64,000 nt of DNA from UBA4575 sp002386945 (lineage in GTDB: Bacteria > Pseudomonadota > Gammaproteobacteria > UBA4575). Shown piece after piece: positions 9,087 to 17,581 of this stretch. Location of the stretch: positions 124,001 through 188,000 of the forward strand of contig CALSUC010000001.1 of the NCBI GenBank assembly GCA_943789445.1. The letters run 5' to 3'. The position numbers were made by a program, and so were the translations under genes. The notes beneath the pieces were generated by a model that was given only the letters and a program-made list of their open reading frames with translations, was not told the origin of the DNA and searched no databases. Numbering within the stretch: position 1 is the stretch's first letter; every line of letters starts with the position of its first letter.

Positions 9087-9623
9087 ATGTCCTCACTACG
9101 CATGGCTATCTCAGTGTTGCGCGCCGGCGGGATCATTGCGCACCATAGCGACACCGTGCTGGGCTTGGCCTGCTTACCACACGCTGCCAGTTTGGTGCGC
9201 TTATCACGCATTAAAATGCGGCCCCAAAACAAACCGTTCTTATTACTGGCAGATTCGCTCACGCAACTAGGTGACTTTGTTGCAGAGGATCCCACCTTAG
9301 AGTCTGCACTGACCGCACACCCAACACCGACCACCTGTTTAATTCAAGCCAGCGCTACTTGTCCAGCTGCCTTAATTGGTCCTAGCCAGCAGGTTGCAGT
9401 ACGCTTAAGTCAGCACCCAAATATCACCACTTTGTCTCAGGCCGTTGGCGCATTGGCCTCAACCAGTGCTAATCTCAATGGACAGGATACGGCTTTGAAT
9501 TTTGTCGAATTACGCAAACAGTTTGGCCCAGAGTTAGACTATCTTTACGACAGCGGCAACAGTGGCAGCGGCACGAGCAGCCGCATCGTTGATCTAAAAA
9601 CACAACAAATTTTACGTGCATAG
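9087..9623 (+). CDS. tsaC: Threonylcarbamoyl-AMP synthase (TsaC/YrdC family)
   Basis: This enzyme makes threonylcarbamoyl-AMP from Thr, bicarbonate and ATP for the t6A37 modification of ANN-decoding tRNAs. The 178-residue length fits the short, single-domain TsaC type. Family features include GGIIAHHSDTVLGLAC (the substrate-binding SDTVxGL loop), RIKMRPQNKPF (KR...KPF motif), AVGALASTSAN and a C-terminal SSRIVDL. It sits just before hemF, as in many gammaproteobacteria, with a 9-bp gap. The ATG at 9087 is the only sensible start. If the topA frame were restored, only 6 bp would separate the two genes. Confidence 0.9.
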   Translation: MSSLRMAISVLRAGGIIAHHSDTVLGLACLPHAASLVRLSRIKMRPQNKPFLLLADSLTQLGDFVAEDPTLESALTAHPTPTTCLIQASATCPAALIGPSQQVAVRLSQHPNITTLSQAVGALASTSANLNGQDTALNFVELRKQFGPELDYLYDSGNSGSGTSSRIVDLKTQQILRA

Positions 9624-9632
9624 GTACGAGAT

Positions 9633-10553
9633 ATGGATTCCAGCCCCGACTTAACAACGATATTAAGCTACTTAGAAAAACTACAAGATTCGATTTGCAG
9701 CAGTATTAGTGCTATCGATGGCAAAGACTTTATTGAAGACCGTTGGGAACGAGAGGAAGGCGGCGGCGGTAGCAGTCGTGTGCTACGTGATGGCCATGTG
9801 TTTGAACAGGCCGGTGTTAATTTCTCACGTGTTTCTGGCGCTGAGCTACCAAGGGCAGCAACCACACAACGACCAGAGCTAGCTGGCTGTAGCTTTGAGG
9901 CCTGTGGTGTTTCCGTGGTGTTTCATCCACGCAACCCGTACGCACCAACCACACACTGTAATGTGCGATTTTTTATTGCACAGCCGGAGCAGGGCGAAGC
10001 CATCTGGTGGTTTGGTGGCGGCTATGATCTAACACCCTATTATGGTTTTGTTGAAGATGCCAAGACATGGCATCAGCAGGCACAACGCAGTTGTGAAGTC
10101 TTAGGTAGTAACTATTATGACGAGTATAAGGCATGGTGTGATCGTTACTTTTATTTGCCGCATCGAAAAGAGCCGCGCGGCATTGGTGGCATTTTTTATG
10201 ATGATCTTAACGAACCTAGTTTTGATAAAAGCTTTGCCTTCACGCAGGCAGTAGGTGATGGTTTTATGCAAGCCTATGAGCCGATCATTCAACGCCGTAA
10301 AGATACGCCTTACAGCGAGCGCGAACGTGAATTCCAGCTCTACCGACGTGGACGTTATGTTGAATTTAATCTTTTACAAGATCGCGGCACCTTATTTGGT
10401 TTACAGTCCGGTGGTCGTACAGAATCCATATTAATGTCATTACCACCGCTAGTGCGCTGGGAGTATAACCATCAAACAGCGGCAGGCAGCGCTGAAGAGG
10501 CGTTGTATACTACCTATTTAAAGCCGCAAGATTGGATCAATTACCAAACGTAA
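9633..10553 (+). CDS. hemF: Oxygen-dependent coproporphyrinogen-III oxidase
   Basis: This enzyme converts coproporphyrinogen III to protoporphyrinogen IX using O2. The protein has 306 residues, as in E. coli. Signatures include GGGGSSRVL near residue 47, the HPRNPYAPTTHCNVRFF block (~113-128) with conserved His residues, WWFGGGYDLTPYY (~138-150), KEPRGIGGIFYDDL (~190) and the C-terminal GRYVEFNLLQDRGTLFGLQSGGR. It clusters with hemB, two steps of one haem pathway separated by a 16-bp gap. The oxygen requirement supports aerobic growth; an oxygen-independent HemN could exist elsewhere. Confidence 0.97.
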   Translation: MDSSPDLTTILSYLEKLQDSICSSISAIDGKDFIEDRWEREEGGGGSSRVLRDGHVFEQAGVNFSRVSGAELPRAATTQRPELAGCSFEACGVSVVFHPRNPYAPTTHCNVRFFIAQPEQGEAIWWFGGGYDLTPYYGFVEDAKTWHQQAQRSCEVLGSNYYDEYKAWCDRYFYLPHRKEPRGIGGIFYDDLNEPSFDKSFAFTQAVGDGFMQAYEPIIQRRKDTPYSEREREFQLYRRGRYVEFNLLQDRGTLFGLQSGGRTESILMSLPPLVRWEYNHQTAAGSAEEALYTTYLKPQDWINYQT

Positions 10554-10569
10554 AGAACGGAGTCACCAG

Positions 10570-11562
10570 GTGAGCATAAATATAAGCACTCGCATGCGCC
10601 GCATGCGCGCCTCCTCATTCAGCCGAGAGCTGATGCGGGAACATACGTTAACGGCCAGCGATTTAATTTTTCCTATTTTTATTCTAGAGGGTGAGCAACA
10701 GCGTCAGCCTATCGCTTCCATGCCTGGCGTTGAGCGCTTAAGCATCGATCTGCTAGTTGCCGAAGCCAAAGAACTGGTAGCACTAGGTATACCAGCGATC
10801 GCATTGTTTCCAGTGATTGATGAATCGCTTAAATCACTAGATGCGGCCGAGGCTTACAATCCACAGGGCTTGGTCCCTCGTGCGGTCAAGGCATTAAAAG
10901 CAGCAGCACCTGAGTTAGGTGTCATCACAGATATCGCACTAGATCCTTACACCTCACACGGCCAAGACGGATTAATTAACGAAGACGGCTATGTCTTAAA
11001 TGATGAGACTGTCGCTGTACTTGTGAAACAAGCACTTTGCCATGCAGCGGCAGGTGTCGATGTCGTTGCACCATCAGACATGATGGATGGCCGCGTTGGT
11101 GAAATACGTGATGCCTTAGAGCAACAAAATTTCAGCAACACTTTAATTCTCGCCTATGCTGCAAAATATGCCTCTAATTTCTATGGCCCTTTCCGTGACG
11201 CAGTAGGCTCTAGCGGCAACCTAGGTGGCGGCAATAAACACACTTATCAGATGGATCCAGCTAACAGTGATGAAGCTATTCGTGAAGTTGCACTGGACCT
11301 TGAAGAAGGGGCTGACATGGTCATGGTTAAGCCAGGGCTACCTTATCTCGATGTTGTGCAGCGCGTGAAACAAGAATTGGCAGCACCCACTTTTGTCTAT
11401 CATGTCAGTGGGGAATACGCGATGTTAAAGGCCGCTGCCAATAACGGTTGGCTGGATGAAAAAGCCTGTGTGATGGAAGCCATGCTCTGTTGTAAACGGG
11501 CGGGTGCCGACGGCATCCTGACTTACTTTGCAAAAGATATTGCGCGTTGGCTACAAGCATAA
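10570..11562 (+). CDS. hemB: Delta-aminolevulinic acid dehydratase (porphobilinogen synthase)
   Basis: HemB condenses two 5-aminolevulinate molecules to porphobilinogen. The 330-residue protein keeps both active-site lysines, in YAAKYASNFYGPFRDA (~residue 200) and MVMVKPGLPYLD (~253). The metal loop reads ALDPYTSHGQDG: Asp replaces the cysteines of zinc-type enzymes, indicating the magnesium-type HemB found in Pseudomonas and many bacteria. The GTG at 10570 is chosen because a GGAG sequence lies about 6 bp upstream; an ATG eight codons later is the alternative. The gene follows hemF and precedes aroE by 13 bp. Confidence 0.96.
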   Translation: MSINISTRMRRMRASSFSRELMREHTLTASDLIFPIFILEGEQQRQPIASMPGVERLSIDLLVAEAKELVALGIPAIALFPVIDESLKSLDAAEAYNPQGLVPRAVKALKAAAPELGVITDIALDPYTSHGQDGLINEDGYVLNDETVAVLVKQALCHAAAGVDVVAPSDMMDGRVGEIRDALEQQNFSNTLILAYAAKYASNFYGPFRDAVGSSGNLGGGNKHTYQMDPANSDEAIREVALDLEEGADMVMVKPGLPYLDVVQRVKQELAAPTFVYHVSGEYAMLKAAANNGWLDEKACVMEAMLCCKRAGADGILTYFAKDIARWLQA

Positions 11563-11575
11563 ATAGGGCCTAAGC

Positions 11576-12388
11576 ATGCAACGATTCGCGGTCATCGGTA
11601 ATCCGATTGAACACAGTAAGTCACCTCAGATTCATGCCGCCTTTGCTGCACAAGAAGAGGTCATGATTGACTATCAGCGTGTATTAGCCGATAGCGATCA
11701 CTTCATTAGCACGGTCAATCAACTACAAGAGCAGGGATTGGTTGGACTGAATGTCACCGTACCCTTCAAGGTTTTAGCACACGCCAACTGCGCTGAACTA
11801 AACTCCTATGCCAAGGCCGCTGGTGCGGTTAACACTCTCTCATTCAAACAGGGTGTCTGGCAGGGCGCGAATACCGATGGTATTGGTTTACTCCGTGATC
11901 TTGAAAAGAATCTAGGTCTAGCCTTATCGGGACAACGTGTATTGATCATCGGCGCTGGTGGCGCTACTCGCGGTATTGTCTTGCCTTTAATTGAAGCGGG
12001 TATCAGTGAACTGTGTATTGCTAATCGCAGCCTGCCACGAGCTGAAGCACTAGCCACACTGTTTTCTCATCACCCCCAGATCACTGCCTGCGTCTTAGAT
12101 GACATCAAACAGGAAAGTTACGATCTAGTTATCAATGCCACTTCTGCCAGCCTCAATAATGAAGTGCCCGCAATTCCAGCGGCTGTAATTAGTAGCAACA
12201 CATTCTGTTATGACCTAGCCTATGCCGATCATGACACAGCCTTTATGCGCTGGGCTAAAACCCTGCAGGCACAGGGTTGTTGTGATGGTCTAGGTATGTT
12301 GCTGGAACAAGCAGCAGAGTCCTATTTTATTTGGCGTGGCTTTCGTCCAAACACGGCCGCTTTATTTCCCCTGTTACGGCCAGCTTAA
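11576..12388 (+). CDS. aroE: Shikimate dehydrogenase (NADP+)
   Basis: AroE reduces 3-dehydroshikimate to shikimate in aromatic amino acid synthesis. At 270 residues it has the usual length. The substrate-binding part starts FAVIGNPIEHSKSP and contains NVTVPFK with the catalytic Lys (~65) and GAVNTL; the NADP-binding loop is IGAGGATRG (~126-134), followed by ANRS, the usual phosphate-contact region. The later NATSAS and DLAYA blocks also match. An AGGG sequence precedes the ATG. It ends 8 bp before the convergent carbonic anhydrase gene, with no obvious terminator hairpin between. Confidence 0.96.
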   Translation: MQRFAVIGNPIEHSKSPQIHAAFAAQEEVMIDYQRVLADSDHFISTVNQLQEQGLVGLNVTVPFKVLAHANCAELNSYAKAAGAVNTLSFKQGVWQGANTDGIGLLRDLEKNLGLALSGQRVLIIGAGGATRGIVLPLIEAGISELCIANRSLPRAEALATLFSHHPQITACVLDDIKQESYDLVINATSASLNNEVPAIPAAVISSNTFCYDLAYADHDTAFMRWAKTLQAQGCCDGLGMLLEQAAESYFIWRGFRPNTAALFPLLRPA

Positions 12389-12396
12389 TTATCTAA

Positions 12397-12924
12397 TCAG
12401 GCATCTTCATGCATCTGCTTCACTTTGACGTAGTGTTCCGCAGAGTAGCTTAGATATTTCAATTCGCTATCAGTCAATTTACGCACAGGTTTTGCCGGTC
12501 GTCCCAACCATAAATAACCTCCTTCCAGTTCTTTACCACTAGGCACTAAAGAACCTGCACCAACCATCGCATTAGAGTGCACCACGGCATCATCAAGCAC
12601 CACAGAGCCAATGCCAATAAGACAAGTGTCATGCAAGGTACAGGCATGCAGCACCACTGAATGACCCACAGTCACATCGTTACCAATACGTAGACAGGCC
12701 CCTTCACTGTATTCACCCTTATGGCTGACATGTAATACCGAGCCATCTTGAATATTGCTACGCTCACCAATTGTAATAGTATTAATGTCGCCACGGATCA
12801 CCGTCATTGGCCAGACTGAGCTATCCTTAGCAATACTGACTTGCCCAATAACCAAGGCAGTCTCATCGACATAGGCGGTTTCGTCTATTTGTGGTTGATG
12901 TGTTTGAAAGGCCCTAATAGTCAT
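12397..12924 (-). CDS. Gamma-carbonic anhydrase-like hexapeptide-repeat protein
   Basis: This protein of about 175 residues forms a left-handed beta helix, shown by repeated hexapeptides such as VIGQVSI, VIRGDINTITIGERSNIQDGSVLHV and NDVTVGHSVVLHACTLHDTCLIGIGS. Histidines in LHVSH, VGHSV and LHACT sit where gamma-carbonic anhydrases bind their metal. It resembles the YrdA/PaaY-type proteins often found beside aroE. The start at 12924 (MTIRAFQTHQPQ) is preferred because the family begins there; an ATG at 12984 would add 20 unmatched residues. Catalytic activity cannot be judged, since many family members are inactive as carbonic anhydrases. Confidence 0.88.
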   Translation of the reverse strand: MTIRAFQTHQPQIDETAYVDETALVIGQVSIAKDSSVWPMTVIRGDINTITIGERSNIQDGSVLHVSHKGEYSEGACLRIGNDVTVGHSVVLHACTLHDTCLIGIGSVVLDDAVVHSNAMVGAGSLVPSGKELEGGYLWLGRPAKPVRKLTDSELKYLSYSAEHYVKVKQMHEDA

Positions 12925-13010
12925 AATGCATCCAGTGTTAATATTCTTGAAAGTCGGCAAGCTGAAATGTGAATGGTTCAGCATTTAAAAAATAATAGGC
13001 TAAAGTATAA

Positions 13011-13889
13011 GTGAAGAAACACTACCAGATAAAACTTAATCTCTACGCTGAATTAATCCGGCTAGATAAACCCATTGGCATTTATTTATTACTTTGGCCA
13101 ACCTTATGGGCTTTATTTCTTGCAGCTGATGGCCTGCCGCCACTGGATATTAGTCTGGTCTTTATCATTGGTGTGGTTTTAATGCGCTCTGCAGGCTGTG
13201 CGATTAATGATTTTGCCGATCGCAAGATTGACCCACATGTCGCACGCACTGCACAACGCCCCATTGCCAGTGGCCGCATCAGCGCAAGAGAAGCACTGGG
13301 CGTATTCGGCGCACTCAGCCTAGTGGCATTTGCTCTCGCCTTACTGGTCTTAAACGATTTAAGTATACAAATGGCTTGGGTGGCTTTGGCCTTAGCTGCC
13401 AGTTATCCATTCATGAAGCGTTATCATTTTCTACCGCAGGTTCATCTAGGTCTGGCCTTCGCCTGGGCGATTCCAATGGCGGTGGCTGCTATCAGTAATA
13501 CTTTTCCAAGTAGCTGGGCCTGGCTTTTATTTCTTGCCACTGTCCTCTGGACCACCACTTATGACACGATCTACGCGATTATGGATCGTCAAGATGATAT
13601 TAAGATTGGTGTGCGATCAACCGCGATCTTATTTGGCTCAGCCGATCGTCTAATCATCGCATTACTGCAGATACTGACACTACTCAGCCTAATCGCCGTG
13701 GGTCTGCAGCTTGATCTACGCTATTGGTACTTTGTTTCATTAACCCTTGTCGGTTGCTTGTTTTTTTATCAGCAGTTTTTAATCGCTGAATATGAGCCGC
13801 AGGCCTGCTTACGTGCCTTTCAGAATAATCATTATGTCGGCCTATGTGTCTTTCTTGGCATTCTTATGAGCGATTGGTTGCCAATCTAG
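13011..13889 (+). CDS. ubiA: 4-hydroxybenzoate octaprenyltransferase
   Basis: UbiA is an integral membrane prenyltransferase that attaches the polyprenyl tail to 4-hydroxybenzoate in ubiquinone synthesis. The 292-residue protein has about eight hydrophobic segments. Both Asp-rich motifs are visible: INDFADRKID (~66-75), followed by TAQRPIASG, and DRQDDIKIGVRST (~191-203), which bind Mg-diphosphate. The start is a GTG at 13011; no in-frame ATG lies nearby. UbiC is not adjacent. The gene ends inside the 3' end of the convergent comF gene (26-bp overlap). Confidence 0.95.
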   Translation: MKKHYQIKLNLYAELIRLDKPIGIYLLLWPTLWALFLAADGLPPLDISLVFIIGVVLMRSAGCAINDFADRKIDPHVARTAQRPIASGRISAREALGVFGALSLVAFALALLVLNDLSIQMAWVALALAASYPFMKRYHFLPQVHLGLAFAWAIPMAVAAISNTFPSSWAWLLFLATVLWTTTYDTIYAIMDRQDDIKIGVRSTAILFGSADRLIIALLQILTLLSLIAVGLQLDLRYWYFVSLTLVGCLFFYQQFLIAEYEPQACLRAFQNNHYVGLCVFLGILMSDWLPI

Positions 13890-14604
13890 TCCGCGCCAAA
13901 GACCAGACCCAGACCTGCTGCACGCCGGCGGCCTTCAAACAGCGACTAATCTCTTGTACGGTCGCGGCGCTGGTGACGACATCATCGAATAAATTCACTA
14001 CCGGATAGTCACAGGGGTGATTGAGAACAAAGGCATCGTGCACATTGTGGCGACGTTCACTATGATTCAATGTCACCTGTTTTTGTGTATTCCGCTGGCG
14101 TCGGAGGAGCTTATAATCACAATGGATCGGATACCGCCGCGCCAATGCCCGTAAGTACTCATGATTGGGATTAAAACCTCGTTGGCGGATACGTGCGGCA
14201 TGACAGGGCACCGGTATAAAAACGCTATTTTCATCTATCTCCGGCGAACAAGCTTCGAATAACCGCATTAATGTCGGTATATAGTGCAAATCAGCTGAGT
14301 ACTTCAAGGCTGTTATAAGCTTACGAGGGATACCCTCATACCAATACGCTGCGAACAAACCATCAAAAGCTGGCGCATGCTGCAGACAACGACCACAACT
14401 AGCCGCTGTTTCCGTGCTGGTTAAAGGCAGACCACAACGCCTACAGCACTTATCACAACGCGGCATTACCCTGAGACAATCGGCACATAACTGAATACCA
14501 CCGTAGGCCATACGGCTACAGGCCAAGCAACGTTGAGGAAAAAAGAAGTCCTGTAATGCTGCCAAGCCTGTGATCACTGATTTCTTCTGAGTTATTTTCC
14601 ACAT
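13864..14604 (-). CDS. comF: ComF family phosphoribosyltransferase-like protein
   Basis: This 246-residue ComF-family protein is associated with DNA uptake in competent bacteria. The N-terminal third carries paired cysteines of a zinc-finger region (CLACSRM, CADC, CDKCCRRCG, CGRC). The C-terminal phosphoribosyltransferase-like domain has IPVPCH and the PRPP-type loop VNLFDDVVTSAATV (~residues 207-220). The ATG at 14604 begins MWKITQKK. It is divergent from bioB, matching the common comF-bioBF arrangement. Its 3' end overlaps ubiA by 26 bp on the opposite strand. Together with dprA it leaves natural transformation possible but unproven. Confidence 0.92.
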   Translation of the reverse strand: MWKITQKKSVITGLAALQDFFFPQRCLACSRMAYGGIQLCADCLRVMPRCDKCCRRCGLPLTSTETAASCGRCLQHAPAFDGLFAAYWYEGIPRKLITALKYSADLHYIPTLMRLFEACSPEIDENSVFIPVPCHAARIRQRGFNPNHEYLRALARRYPIHCDYKLLRRQRNTQKQVTLNHSERRHNVHDAFVLNHPCDYPVVNLFDDVVTSAATVQEISRCLKAAGVQQVWVWSLARTRLATNRS

Positions 14605-14698
14605 TAGAATTTGACAAGCACCGGGCGCACGCTAGACTCAATACCTCATGCGACTTGAATCGCAACGTGCCTGTTTTTCACCTAACGACCGTACCTCT

Positions 14699-15655
14699 AT
14701 GACTGCAAAGAACACTTGGGATTTAACATCCGCTCTTGAAATTTACTCTCGCCCCTTCAATGATTTATTGTTCGAGGCCCAGAGCGTGCATCGCATTCAC
14801 CATAATGCGAATACGATCCAAGCTAGCACGCTGCTCTCGATCAAGACAGGTGCCTGCCCTGAAGATTGTGCGTATTGCCCACAAAGCGCACGCTATGACA
14901 CTGGATTAGAGCGTGAGAAATTACTGCCTATAGAAGAAGTAAGAGAGGCCGCAAAGGCGGCAAAAGAGTTAGGTGCTACGCGTTTTTGTATGGGTGCTGC
15001 TTGGCGCAACCCAACTGACAAGAATCTCGAAAGCGTGATCGAGATGATTAAGGTCGTACAAGAAGAAAAGTTAGAGACCTGCGTCACTCTAGGCATGTTG
15101 AGTGACGCACAGTCAAAACGACTGGCCAGCATTGGCTTGGATTATTACAATCACAATCTCGATACCTCGCCTGAATTTTATGGCGAGATCATTACCACAC
15201 GTGACTACCAAGATCGCATCGACACCCTAGAGCATGTACGCCAAGCGGGTATCAATGTCTGTTCGGGTGGCATCTTAGGTTTAGGCGAGAGCCGTGAACA
15301 ACGTGTCGGCTTATTGATACAACTCGCGAACATGAATCCAGTCCCAGAATCAGTGCCCATTAATCTCTTAGTACAAGTTGAAGGCACGCCTTTATTTGGA
15401 ACCGACGAGCTAGACCCATTTGAATTCGTACGCACGATTGCCACCGCACGCATCATCATGCCAAGCACCTATGTTCGCTTGTCGGCGGGTCGTGAAGATA
15501 TGGATGAATCGTTACAGGCACTCTGTTTCTTTGCCGGTGCCAACTCAATTTTCTATGGTGAGAAATTACTCACCACCTCAAACCCAAGCTATCAGCAAGA
15601 CATGCGTTTACTTGAACGTTTAGGTATTAGCATAGAGGGCGCGGGCGGCCATTAA
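14699..15655 (+). CDS. bioB: Biotin synthase
   Basis: BioB is a radical-SAM enzyme that inserts sulfur into dethiobiotin. The Cys triad is in CPEDCAYCPQS, binding the 4Fe-4S cluster. The later blocks FCMGAAWRNP, YNHNLDTSPEFY, CSGGILGLGES and RLSAGR are all characteristic and include the residues that bind the 2Fe-2S cluster. The start at 14699 (MTAKNTWDLTSALEIY) aligns with known BioB N-termini; an ATG at 14648 would add 17 residues. Neither start has a clear Shine-Dalgarno sequence. bioF follows after 18 bp. Confidence 0.96.
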   Translation: MTAKNTWDLTSALEIYSRPFNDLLFEAQSVHRIHHNANTIQASTLLSIKTGACPEDCAYCPQSARYDTGLEREKLLPIEEVREAAKAAKELGATRFCMGAAWRNPTDKNLESVIEMIKVVQEEKLETCVTLGMLSDAQSKRLASIGLDYYNHNLDTSPEFYGEIITTRDYQDRIDTLEHVRQAGINVCSGGILGLGESREQRVGLLIQLANMNPVPESVPINLLVQVEGTPLFGTDELDPFEFVRTIATARIIMPSTYVRLSAGREDMDESLQALCFFAGANSIFYGEKLLTTSNPSYQQDMRLLERLGISIEGAGGH

Positions 15656-15673
15656 GCTGTCGGCATATGCCTT

Positions 15674-16828
15674 GTGAAGCTTGAGGAAATCCATGCTCAA
15701 CTTAAGCAGTTAGGCGAAAGTCAGAGTCTACGCACGCGCCGAACTTTAAATGGCCCGCAGGGTGTGCAAGTCACTCTCGACGATAGTGACTATTTATCGT
15801 TTTGTAGTAATGACTATTTAGGGCTGGCCAATGACCCACGTGTAATCGCTGCTGCTACCGAGGCCTTACAACAGTATGGTGTTGGCAGTGGCGCTTCACA
15901 GATGATCAGTGGCTATAGCACACAACATGCCTCCTTTGAAAAAGAGCTAGCAAGCTTTCTAGGCGTTGAACGCGTACTACTATTTTCTTCTGGCTACCTA
16001 GCTAACCTTGGTGTTGTTAGCGCCTTGAGTACACGCCATAGCACTATCTTCAGTGATCGCCTAAACCATGCCTCACTGATCGATGCAGCCAAACTGAGTG
16101 GTGCGAAGCATCAGCGTTATCAACATCGCGATCATCAGGGCTTAAACCATCTACTGCAAAAAAACAATGGCACCAATAAGCTCATTTTGAGCGACGGTGT
16201 ATTTAGTATGGAAGGCAGCATCGCACCACTAGCTGAATTGATCGCATTAAAAAAAGAACACCACGCCTTACTCCTTATTGATGATGCCCATGGTCTTGGT
16301 GTGCTGGGCGCAAAGGGAGTCGGTAGCACAGAACAGCTGCAGGTAGATCCAGAAGATATCGATGTTTTAATAGGGACTTTTGGTAAAGCCTTTGGCAGCA
16401 GTGGTGCCTTTGTTGCTGGCAAGCACGACTTGCTTGAGTACATCATGCAAAAAGCACGCAGCCTAATTTACACTACAGCGCCACCCGCAGCCTTAATTGC
16501 TGCCTGCGCAAAAAGCTTAGATATCATTCAAAATGAGCCAGCACGAAGAGCGCGCTTACAACATAATATCGCTTATTATCGAGAACAGATTAAACGCTTA
16601 CAACAGCCTAGCTTAGACTCTATCAGTGCTATCCAATCTATAGTCCTAGGCGATAACGACAGCGTAATACGCCTTAGCCAGCAACTGGCAGCTGAAGGTA
16701 TTTTAGTTTTACCAATCAGGCCACCAACTGTTCCAGCCAACAGTGCACGTCTACGCATTACTTTAAGCAGTGAACATTCTAAGGCCGATATCGACCGATT
16801 AATTAGCGCCTTACAGCAATATTTATAA
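15674..16828 (+). CDS. bioF: 8-amino-7-oxononanoate synthase
   Basis: BioF condenses pimeloyl-ACP (or CoA) with alanine to form 7-keto-8-aminopelargonate; it is a PLP enzyme of the alpha-oxoamine synthase family. Of its 384 residues, key blocks are CSNDYLGLA (~43), GSGASQMISGY (~72), LLIDDAHGLGVLG with the PLP-ring contact Asp and His, and IGTFGKAFGSSGAF, whose Lys (~237) forms the Schiff base. The start is GTG at 15674. The biotin operon stops here: the next gene, radC, runs the other way, so bioH, bioC, bioD and bioA must lie elsewhere if biotin synthesis is complete. Confidence 0.95.
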   Translation: MKLEEIHAQLKQLGESQSLRTRRTLNGPQGVQVTLDDSDYLSFCSNDYLGLANDPRVIAAATEALQQYGVGSGASQMISGYSTQHASFEKELASFLGVERVLLFSSGYLANLGVVSALSTRHSTIFSDRLNHASLIDAAKLSGAKHQRYQHRDHQGLNHLLQKNNGTNKLILSDGVFSMEGSIAPLAELIALKKEHHALLLIDDAHGLGVLGAKGVGSTEQLQVDPEDIDVLIGTFGKAFGSSGAFVAGKHDLLEYIMQKARSLIYTTAPPAALIAACAKSLDIIQNEPARRARLQHNIAYYREQIKRLQQPSLDSISAIQSIVLGDNDSVIRLSQQLAAEGILVLPIRPPTVPANSARLRITLSSEHSKADIDRLISALQQYL

Positions 16829-16838
16829 CCGCTGCTTT

Positions 16839-17510
16839 TCAAAGCAATCCATGCTCTGCCATAGAGTAGGTGTCTTCACCCACAATAATATGGTCTATCA
16901 CCGCGACATCGATCAAGCCTAAGGCCTGTTGTAATCGTTTGGTAATCTGCTTATCGGCATTGCTTGGCCTGGTATCACCCGAAGGATGGTTATGGGCAAA
17001 GATAATGGATGAGGCATTCATTTTTAATACCAGCTTAACGACTTCTCGTGGATAGACATTAGTGCCACTCAGGCTGCCACGAAACAATTCCTCGTAGTGC
17101 AATAAATTCAAACGCACATCAAGCAAGATACAGGCAAATACTTCATGTTGTTTATGCCGCAGCTTTGTTGCCAAGTAACTCATTACAGAGCCCGGATTAT
17201 CCAATAGTGGTTCTACGCTTATACGCTTTTCCATTGCGCGCTCAGCGATCACGGTGATGACCGCAAGCTGCGCATATTTCGCCACACCGATCCCGACAAC
17301 CTGTTGCAGATCAGCCCAGTCAGCATGCAAAATCTTATGCAGACCCCCAAACTGATTAAGCAGTCGTTGAGCCAGCTCAACCGCCGAGCAATCACGTCGG
17401 CCATTACGCAGTATCACTGCCAGTAGCTCTGCATCGGAAAGACTCGCAGCACCACGCTGCAGTAATTTTTCACGTGGCCGTAGCTCTTGTGGGAAATCCT
17501 CGATTAACAT
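16839..17510 (-). CDS. radC: RadC/MPN-domain (JAMM) protein
   Basis: This 223-residue protein of the RadC family has a helix-hairpin-helix N-terminus (~residues 1-80) with LPQELRPREKLLQRG and GIGVAKYAQ, and a C-terminal JAMM metalloprotease-like domain. The metal-binding motif FAHNHPSGDTRPSNAD (~172-187) is intact. The in vivo function of RadC is unresolved; the old link to DNA repair has been withdrawn. It lies upstream of and divergent from coaBC, a common arrangement in gammaproteobacteria. It converges with bioF, 10 bp apart. Confidence 0.93.
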   Translation of the reverse strand: MLIEDFPQELRPREKLLQRGAASLSDAELLAVILRNGRRDCSAVELAQRLLNQFGGLHKILHADWADLQQVVGIGVAKYAQLAVITVIAERAMEKRISVEPLLDNPGSVMSYLATKLRHKQHEVFACILLDVRLNLLHYEELFRGSLSGTNVYPREVVKLVLKMNASSIIFAHNHPSGDTRPSNADKQITKRLQQALGLIDVAVIDHIIVGEDTYSMAEHGLL

Positions 17511-17567
17511 GTCTTTAAATTACGCCCCAAATTAAATAATGCTTTTAAGCAAGAACAGGCTTTCAGG

Positions 17568-17573
17568 TATACT
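17568..17573 (+). promoter_or_regulatory. -10 element for coaBC, very close to the start codon
   Basis: TATACT ends only 8 bp before the coaBC ATG at 17582. A transcript from it would begin at about 17580, leaving almost no leader. The hexamer 17 bp upstream (TTAAGC, 17545-17550) is a poor -35. No Shine-Dalgarno sequence lies before the ATG, which fits a leaderless message, but a single -10 match in AT-rich DNA is weak evidence. Confidence 0.4.
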
Positions 17574-17581
17574 GCTGAACT

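Noticed and set aside
8858..9334. Minus-strand open frame with repeated FFFGAA units
   Set aside because: It is the antisense of the topA 18-bp repeat plus the start of tsaC and has no independent coding signs.
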